A stretch of 64,000 nucleotides of DNA from JAHEME01 sp034435035 (GTDB lineage: Bacteria > Chloroflexota > Anaerolineae > Aggregatilineales > UBA3940). The stretch is from contig DAOTXW010000016.1 in the NCBI GenBank assembly GCA_034435035.1, positions 1 to 64,000 of the forward strand. The letters run 5' to 3'. Made by a program: the position numbers and the translations under genes. This document shows positions 59,510 through 64,000 of this stretch, piece by piece; the first letter of the stretch is position 1; each line of letters begins with the position of its first letter. The notes below the pieces were generated by a model. It saw nothing but the letters and a program-made list of their open reading frames with translations, was not told the origin of the DNA and did not search any database.

Positions 59510-60646
59510 ATGACCACCCTGAATCCTCTCAACCCTGCCGATTACGCGGAGCTGGATTCACCGCCCCGTATCCTGCTGGGGCCAGGCCCCAGCATGGTGC
59601 ATCCCCGTGTGCTGCGGGCGATGGCGTCGCCGCTGGTCGGCCACCTCGACCCGTACTTCATCCAGATCATGGATCGCACCCAGGAGATGCTGCGCTACGT
59701 CTTCCAGACTACCAACCGGCTCACCATCCCGGTATCAGGAACGGGCAGCGCGGCGATGGAGGCCGCGGTCGCCAACATGGTCGAGCCCGGCGATGCCGTG
59801 CTGGTGTGCGTCAACGGCTATTTTGGCGGACGGTTGGCCGATATGGCTGGCCGCTATGGCGGCGAGGTGCAGACCATCACGCGGCCCTGGGGGGAGGCGT
59901 TCACCCCGGAGGAAGTGAAGGCGGCTCTGGACAGGCGCCCGGCGAAGGTCGTCGCCATCGTCCAGGCGGAGACCTCCACCGGCGTCTACCAGCCGCTCGA
60001 CGAGATCGCCCGCATCGTCCACGATCAGGGGGGCATCCTGATCGTCGATGCCGTCACCTCGCTGGCCGGGATGCCTGTCCGTGTGGATGAGATCGGGATT
60101 GACGTGTGCTACAGCGGCACGCAGAAGTGCCTGAGCTGCCCGCCAGGTCTTGGCCCGCTGACCGTCGGGCCACGCGGCGAAGAGAAACTGCGGGCGCGCC
60201 GAACTCCCGTCGCTAACTGGTATCTTGACCTGACCAGTGTGCAGAAGTACTGGGGCGCCGACCGCACGTACCATCACACCGCGCCGATCTCCTCCAACTA
60301 TGCGCTCTATGAGGGGCTGCGGCTGGTGGTGGAGGAAGGGCTGGAGAACCGCTGGGCGCGGCATCGCCGCAACGCCGAACTGCTGTGGCAGGGCCTGGCC
60401 GATCTGGACCTGACGCTGCATGTCCCGGAGCCCTACCGCCTGACTACGCTCACTACGGTTCGCATCCCGGAGGGGGTGGACGATGTGGCGGTACGCACCC
60501 GGCTGCTCAAGGAAACCAATATCGAGATCAGCGGCGGCCTGGGCGAGCTGAAGGGCCGGGTATGGCGCATCGGCCTGATGGGCTTCTCCTCCCGCGAGGA
60601 GAACGTGCTGCTGCTGCTGGCCGCGCTGGAGAAGCTGCTCCAGTAA
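59510..60646 (+). CDS. Class V aminotransferase (alanine-glyoxylate/serine-pyruvate type)
   Basis: A 378-residue PLP enzyme of the AGT/SPT group. The N-terminal LLGPGPSMVHPRVLRAMASPLVGHLDP, the SGTGSAAMEA phosphate-binding loop, VDAVTSLAGMPV and the PLP lysine in CYSGTQKCLSCPPG are all present. It would transaminate alanine, serine or glyoxylate-type substrates. It is monocistronic between two terminators. Confidence 0.92.
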   Translation: MTTLNPLNPADYAELDSPPRILLGPGPSMVHPRVLRAMASPLVGHLDPYFIQIMDRTQEMLRYVFQTTNRLTIPVSGTGSAAMEAAVANMVEPGDAVLVCVNGYFGGRLADMAGRYGGEVQTITRPWGEAFTPEEVKAALDRRPAKVVAIVQAETSTGVYQPLDEIARIVHDQGGILIVDAVTSLAGMPVRVDEIGIDVCYSGTQKCLSCPPGLGPLTVGPRGEEKLRARRTPVANWYLDLTSVQKYWGADRTYHHTAPISSNYALYEGLRLVVEEGLENRWARHRRNAELLWQGLADLDLTLHVPEPYRLTTLTTVRIPEGVDDVAVRTRLLKETNIEISGGLGELKGRVWRIGLMGFSSREENVLLLLAALEKLLQ

Positions 60647-60675
60647 CCACTGACTTGCTGTTGCAAGTTCTGCAA

Positions 60676-60703
60676 GGGCGAGGCAAACCGGCCTCGCCCC
60701 TTT
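60676..60703 (+). terminator. Terminator after the class V aminotransferase gene
   Basis: GGGCGAGGC (60676-60684), a 6-nt loop and GCCTCGCCC (60691-60699) form a perfect 9-bp stem followed by CTTTC, 29 bp past the stop codon. The short T-tract makes it a moderate terminator. Confidence 0.7.
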
Positions 60704-60762
60704 CATCAATTGGCTGTGTCCAATTACCTGGCTATCCTGGCGCCACGCGGAGGAGGCTGATG

Positions 60763-61386
60763 ATGGCGTTCTGGCAGGGAATGCTGGCTGGCTACGGGAT
60801 TGCCATCCCGGTAGGGGCGATTGCCATCCTGATCGTAGAGGTCGCGCTGCGGCGCGGCCTGCGGATCGGGTTCATGGCCGGGGCCGGGGCGGCCTCAGCC
60901 GATCTGCTCTACGCGGCACTGGCGGCGCTGACGGGCACCCTGCTGGCCGACTGGCTGCGTCCGTTGAGCCTGCCGCTGCGCGTGACCAGTGGGCTGGCGC
61001 TGCTGGCGATCGGTGGGGCAGGGCTGTGGCGCCTGAGCCGCCCGCCGGCGGACGAGGCTTCCCCGGCGGGCGGCGACCTCCTCAGCGGCACGGCCACGTA
61101 TGTGCGTTTCCTCGGCCTGACCCTGCTTAATCCGCTGACCATCGCCTACTTCGCCTCGCTGATCCTCGGCGGGGGCAGTGTGCTGAACTCGTGGGCGGAT
61201 CGCGCGCTGTTTGTCTTTGGCGCGGCCCTGGCTTCTCTGTCCTGGCAGTCGCTGCTGGCGGCCTTCGGCGCGCTGGCGCACCGGCGCCTGCCGCCGCGCG
61301 CCCGCCTCGTCACCAGCGTGATCGGCAACCTGATCGTCACCGGGCTGGGGGCGGCTGTCCTGATCAGGCTGGCGCTGGCGCTCTGA
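60763..61386 (+). CDS. LysE/RhtB-family exporter
   Basis: A 207-residue membrane protein with about six helices. It has the family opening GYGIAIPVGAIAILIVEVALRRGLRIGFMAGAGAASADLLYA and a central FLGLTLLNPLTIAYF motif. LysE-family proteins export amino acids or related small molecules. Two adjacent ATGs are possible; 60763 gives a 6-bp gap to a perfect AGGAGG. A longer open frame upstream lies inside the aminotransferase gene and was rejected. Its end overlaps the convergent membrane-protein gene by 23 bp. Confidence 0.88.
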   Translation: MAFWQGMLAGYGIAIPVGAIAILIVEVALRRGLRIGFMAGAGAASADLLYAALAALTGTLLADWLRPLSLPLRVTSGLALLAIGGAGLWRLSRPPADEASPAGGDLLSGTATYVRFLGLTLLNPLTIAYFASLILGGGSVLNSWADRALFVFGAALASLSWQSLLAAFGALAHRRLPPRARLVTSVIGNLIVTGLGAAVLIRLALAL

Positions 61387-62086
61387 GCAGGCGCAGCAGG
61401 GCGATCCCGTGCACAGCACCGACCGCCGCGCCGGCTGCCAGCACCGGTACGACTGCCACGGTTACCGTCCAGGCGGTGATCGGCCCGGGCGGGACGTTCA
61501 TTGCCCCCACAAACACCAGCGGCATCCCGACCATCCAGGCCAGTGCGTTGGCGGGGATCCACCAGCCGGCGTGCTGTACATGCCGGCGCAGGATAACCCA
61601 CTGCGGTGTGCCCAGGATCGGCCCCAGCACCAGCCCCATGCTGGCAGCGAGCGTATAGGCGAGCCAATCCGGCGGTCCGGCAGGCGGCGCCGCTGCTGCG
61701 CCCGGGCCGCCGGCCCCGCCGCCTGCCGCGAGCGACAGGATGGTGCTGGGCAGCATCCCCAGGATCCAGGCGATCGCGGCGCCGATGGCCGTCCCACGTA
61801 CCCAGTCCGCCCGTTTCAGCTCCGGCAGCGGGTCACGCAGCACCCGCCACTGCAGCAACCCCACCAGCACCCCTTCCAGGAGAGTGCCCAGGATCACCGA
61901 AACCACGGCGACCCCCACAGCTCCGACGGGAGTTTCGGTGTCGATCGCCCGCATCAACCCGACTAAGACCATCGCCGACCCGCCCAGCCCGATCAACTCG
62001 GCGATGGCGTTGGCGCCTACCCAGCGAGCGTACAGATTCCAGTCCCAGCGGCGGTGTGACGGTGCGGCCTTGATGTATTGCCCCAT
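61364..62086 (-). CDS. Multipass membrane protein of unknown function
   Basis: A 240-residue protein with about six hydrophobic segments and a Gly/Ala/Pro-rich loop in the middle (about residues 130-150). Similar sequence blocks around LLEGVLVGLLQWRVLRDPLP and LVLGPILGTPQWVILRRHV suggest an internal duplication of a three-helix unit. I do not recognise a named family. The start is the ATG with AAGGGAG upstream; a 17-codon longer form lacks such a site. Confidence 0.7.
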   Translation of the reverse strand: MGQYIKAAPSHRRWDWNLYARWVGANAIAELIGLGGSAMVLVGLMRAIDTETPVGAVGVAVVSVILGTLLEGVLVGLLQWRVLRDPLPELKRADWVRGTAIGAAIAWILGMLPSTILSLAAGGGAGGPGAAAAPPAGPPDWLAYTLAASMGLVLGPILGTPQWVILRRHVQHAGWWIPANALAWMVGMPLVFVGAMNVPPGPITAWTVTVAVVPVLAAGAAVGAVHGIALLRLLRAPAPA

Positions 62087-62263
62087 GAGAGAAAGCTCCC
62101 TTTTCCTGGATGGCAGTCTGTGTGCGCTCTGCCTCAAATCTTTCTGTACGCTGAATCTGTACGCTGAAAGGGCCTGGAAGGATGCAGCCGATCGCTGGCT
62201 CGACGCTGTCCTGAATCGCTATACTCTCACGCATCGGCCATTCGAGGGTAAGGCAGATCCCTG

Positions 62264-64000
62264 ATGCCTGAATTTCACGATCTGAATCTGGGCTATGTGC
62301 TGGAGCTGTATGATCGTTACCGGCGCGACCCATCATCGGTTGATGCGGACACCCGGTCATTCTTTTCCGGCTGGGCGCCGCCAGCGGAACCTGCCGCGTC
62401 CGTTCATTCCCCGGCTGATCGCGCCCCGGCGGAGATGGCGGGAGCAGCCGACCGGGTGGTGGAAGTGGTCCGCCTCGCTCAGGAAATCCGCGGCTACGGC
62501 TACCTCGCGGCGCAGCTTGATCCGCTGGGAAGCGAGCCTCCCGGCGATCCGCTGCTGACGCTTGAGGCGCATGGCCTGACCGAGGCGGACCTGGCCGCGC
62601 TGCCTGCCAGCCTGATTGGCGGGCCGGCAGCCACGGATGCCTCCAGCGCCCTGGAAGCCGTGGCGGCGCTGCGCGAGATCTACTGTGGCAGCATCGGCTA
62701 CGACTACGCACACCTGCGTAATCTGGAGGAGCGCCAGTGGCTGCGCCATGCCGCCGAATCGCGCCGCTTCCGCCCCACCGGGGCGACCTTCAGCGCCCCG
62801 GCGATGCTGGCCCGACTGACCGAGGTCGAGGCGTTCGAGCAGTTCTTGCATCGCATCTTTCCCGGTAAGCACCGCTTCAGCATCGAAGGGCTGGATATGA
62901 TGGTGCCCATGCTGGACGAGATCATCTGTGAAGCTGCCGGGCGGCGGATCGGCCACCTGCTGATCGGTATGGCGCATCGCGGACGGCTGAATGTGCTGGC
63001 ACATGTCCTGGGCAAGCCCTATTCGCAGATCCTGGCCGAATTCAAGGATCCTCTCCGCTCCCCGCGTTTTGAAGACGATCTGGGCTGGACCGGCGATGTG
63101 AAGTATCACAAGGGCGCGGTGCGAGCCATAGCGGAGGGCGACCCGGTCAATCTGATCATCACGATGCCGCCCAACCCCAGCCATCTGGAAGCTGTCAACC
63201 CGGTAGTAGCCGGGATGGCCCGGGCTGCCGGGACGCGCGCCACCGCCGGCGGCGCACCCACCTTTGACCCTGACTACACCCTGCCTGTGGTGATTCACGG
63301 CGATGCCGCCTTCCCGGGGCAGGGCGTGGTTGCCGAGACGCTCAATCTCTCGCGGCTGCCCGGCTACTGGACTGGCGGCACGATCCATCTGATCGCCAAC
63401 AACCAGATCGGCTTCACCACCGATGCGGTCGACGCCCGCAGTACCCTGTTCGCCAGCGATCTGGCTAAAGGCTTCTCCATCCCGATCGTCCATGTCAACG
63501 CGGACGATCCGGAGGCCTGTGTGGAGGCGGCCCGGCTGGCCTTTGCCTACCGAATGCGCTTCCAGAAGGATTTTCTGATCGACCTGATTGGCTATCGCCG
63601 CCACGGCCATAACGAAGGCGATGAGCCAGCTTTCACCCAGCCGCTGATGGCCGGGGCGATCCGCGCTCACCCCACGGTGCGGCAGCGCTGGGCGGAGACG
63701 CTGATCGCCCGGGGGCACATGGATCCGGCGGAGCCGGAGTTTCTGATGCGCCGTGCGATGTCCCGCCTGCAACAGGAGCTGGAGTCGCTGCGCCCGGCGG
63801 AAGATCTGGTGGAGCCAGAGCCGGCGCCGCCGCCGCCCGGAGCGGCCCGCGGCACCCGGACGGCAGTGGCTCTCAAGCGGCTGCAGGCACTGGGCGAGGC
63901 GCTGCTGGATGTGCCGGAAGGCTTCACACCGCACCCCAAGCTGGTGCGCCAGATGGCCCGCCGGCGCGAGGCCCTGGCGAACCCCGAAGCTGCAGCCCTG
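62264..64000 (+). CDS. sucA: 2-oxoglutarate dehydrogenase E1 component, partial (cut by window end)
   Basis: An uninterrupted frame of 579 codons runs to the window edge without a stop. The N-terminal LNLGYVLELYDRYRRDP peptide is the E2-binding arm region. RFSIEGLDMMVPMLDEI, GMAHRGRLNVLAHVLGKPY, VKYHKG, HGDAAFPGQGVVAETLNLS and ANNQIGFTTD (ThDP site) and YRRHGHNEGDEP are all canonical for SucA. About 350 residues are missing compared with the usual 930. It would supply succinyl-CoA in the TCA cycle with an E2 probably encoded downstream. Distinct from the E1 alpha/beta type enzyme at 8887-10873. Confidence 0.95.
   Translation, partial: MPEFHDLNLGYVLELYDRYRRDPSSVDADTRSFFSGWAPPAEPAASVHSPADRAPAEMAGAADRVVEVVRLAQEIRGYGYLAAQLDPLGSEPPGDPLLTLEAHGLTEADLAALPASLIGGPAATDASSALEAVAALREIYCGSIGYDYAHLRNLEERQWLRHAAESRRFRPTGATFSAPAMLARLTEVEAFEQFLHRIFPGKHRFSIEGLDMMVPMLDEIICEAAGRRIGHLLIGMAHRGRLNVLAHVLGKPYSQILAEFKDPLRSPRFEDDLGWTGDVKYHKGAVRAIAEGDPVNLIITMPPNPSHLEAVNPVVAGMARAAGTRATAGGAPTFDPDYTLPVVIHGDAAFPGQGVVAETLNLSRLPGYWTGGTIHLIANNQIGFTTDAVDARSTLFASDLAKGFSIPIVHVNADDPEACVEAARLAFAYRMRFQKDFLIDLIGYRRHGHNEGDEPAFTQPLMAGAIRAHPTVRQRWAETLIARGHMDPAEPEFLMRRAMSRLQQELESLRPAEDLVEPEPAPPPPGAARGTRTAVALKRLQALGEALLDVPEGFTPHPKLVRQMARRREALANPEAAAL

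Noticed and set aside
60385..60762. N-terminal extension of the LysE-type exporter into the aminotransferase gene
   Set aside because: The extension is an out-of-frame reading of the aminotransferase 3' end and terminator; AGGAGG followed by ATG at 60760/60763 marks the real start.
62357..63934. A 525-codon minus-strand frame opposite sucA
   Set aside because: SucA motifs on the plus strand are unambiguous; the antisense frame has no recognisable features.
1..64000. CRISPR arrays, insertion sequences, tRNA/rRNA genes, phage or restriction-modification genes
   Set aside because: No regularly spaced repeats, transposase or integrase motifs, tRNA T-loop sequences or terminal inverted repeats with target duplications were recognised on reading both strands; a covariance-model scan was not possible here.

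Overview
This is a GC-rich bacterial chromosome segment with dense gene packing, many stop/start overlaps (ATGA, GTGA, TGATG) and a very large two-component signalling content. Exported proteins are mostly lipoproteins with acidic Pro/Ala/Glu linkers behind the lipobox. Together with tungsten-type aldehyde oxidoreductases, multi-GAF histidine kinases and DUF4013/DUF302/FmdB genes, this suggests a Chloroflexota (Anaerolineae-like) genome. The assignment is inference from gene content; no rRNA or other taxonomic marker is present. The first 26 bases are a pure C run, probably a contig-edge artefact.

Bases 49-21205 form a divergent L-rhamnose (deoxyhexose) utilisation locus. The leftward operon starts near 8060. 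It encodes a sensory-rhodopsin-transducer-like protein, a RhaI-type isomerase, MoaD-like protein plus aldehyde:ferredoxin oxidoreductase (AOR), a class II aldolase, RhaB-type kinase, a second AOR and a second MoaD-like protein. The rightward operon starts with a GntR/FCD regulator. It continues with 2-oxoacid dehydrogenase E1 alpha, E1 beta and E2, an SDR, a LarA-type lactate racemase, a second SDR, the mutarotase RhaM, a cyclase-family hydrolase, and a complete sugar ABC transporter (ATPase, two permeases, lipoprotein binding protein). A perfect TGGT-N3-ACCA operator lies between the two promoters. The gene set reads as uptake, mutarotation, isomerisation, phosphorylation, aldol cleavage to DHAP and lactaldehyde, ferredoxin-linked oxidation of lactaldehyde to lactate, and on to acetyl-CoA.

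Bases 21389-28124 hold an exported DUF4867-like lipoprotein, a Gfo/Idh/MocA oxidoreductase, rhodanese and YceI lipoproteins, and then a tight four-gene operon. That operon encodes two thymidylate-kinase-like proteins (the second without the Walker A lysine), an HD domain resembling the Ppx/GppA C-terminus (HN instead of HD) and a CHAD protein. Its promoter carries Pho-box-like 11-bp direct repeats, so I propose a polyphosphate-linked function.

Bases 28409-36609 are a leftward sensor-kinase array: two paralogous kinases, an Rcp1-like receiver and a REC-PAS-GAF-GAF-PAS kinase. Bases 36679-40907 hold a PflX-like radical SAM protein, a membrane spermidine-synthase-like protein and an exported PCMT-like lipoprotein. 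Bases 40958-47805 are a compact, translationally coupled histidine operon hisG-D-C-B-H-A-F-I-E. Upstream of it are a clear promoter, a previously uncalled leader peptide with the run HHHPHH, and a Rho-independent terminator: a classical histidine attenuator.

Bases 48124-56612 contain a 7TM histidine kinase/receiver pair, an atypical small kinase with a membrane partner, DUF4013, DUF302 and FmdB genes, and a PhnD-like binding protein-histidine kinase-two-receiver module. Bases 56891-64000 contain a secreted DUF4832-type multidomain protein, a class V aminotransferase, a LysE-type exporter, a small membrane protein and the first 579 codons of 2-oxoglutarate dehydrogenase E1 (sucA), cut by the window end. 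I see no rRNA, tRNA, CRISPR array, insertion sequence or phage gene.
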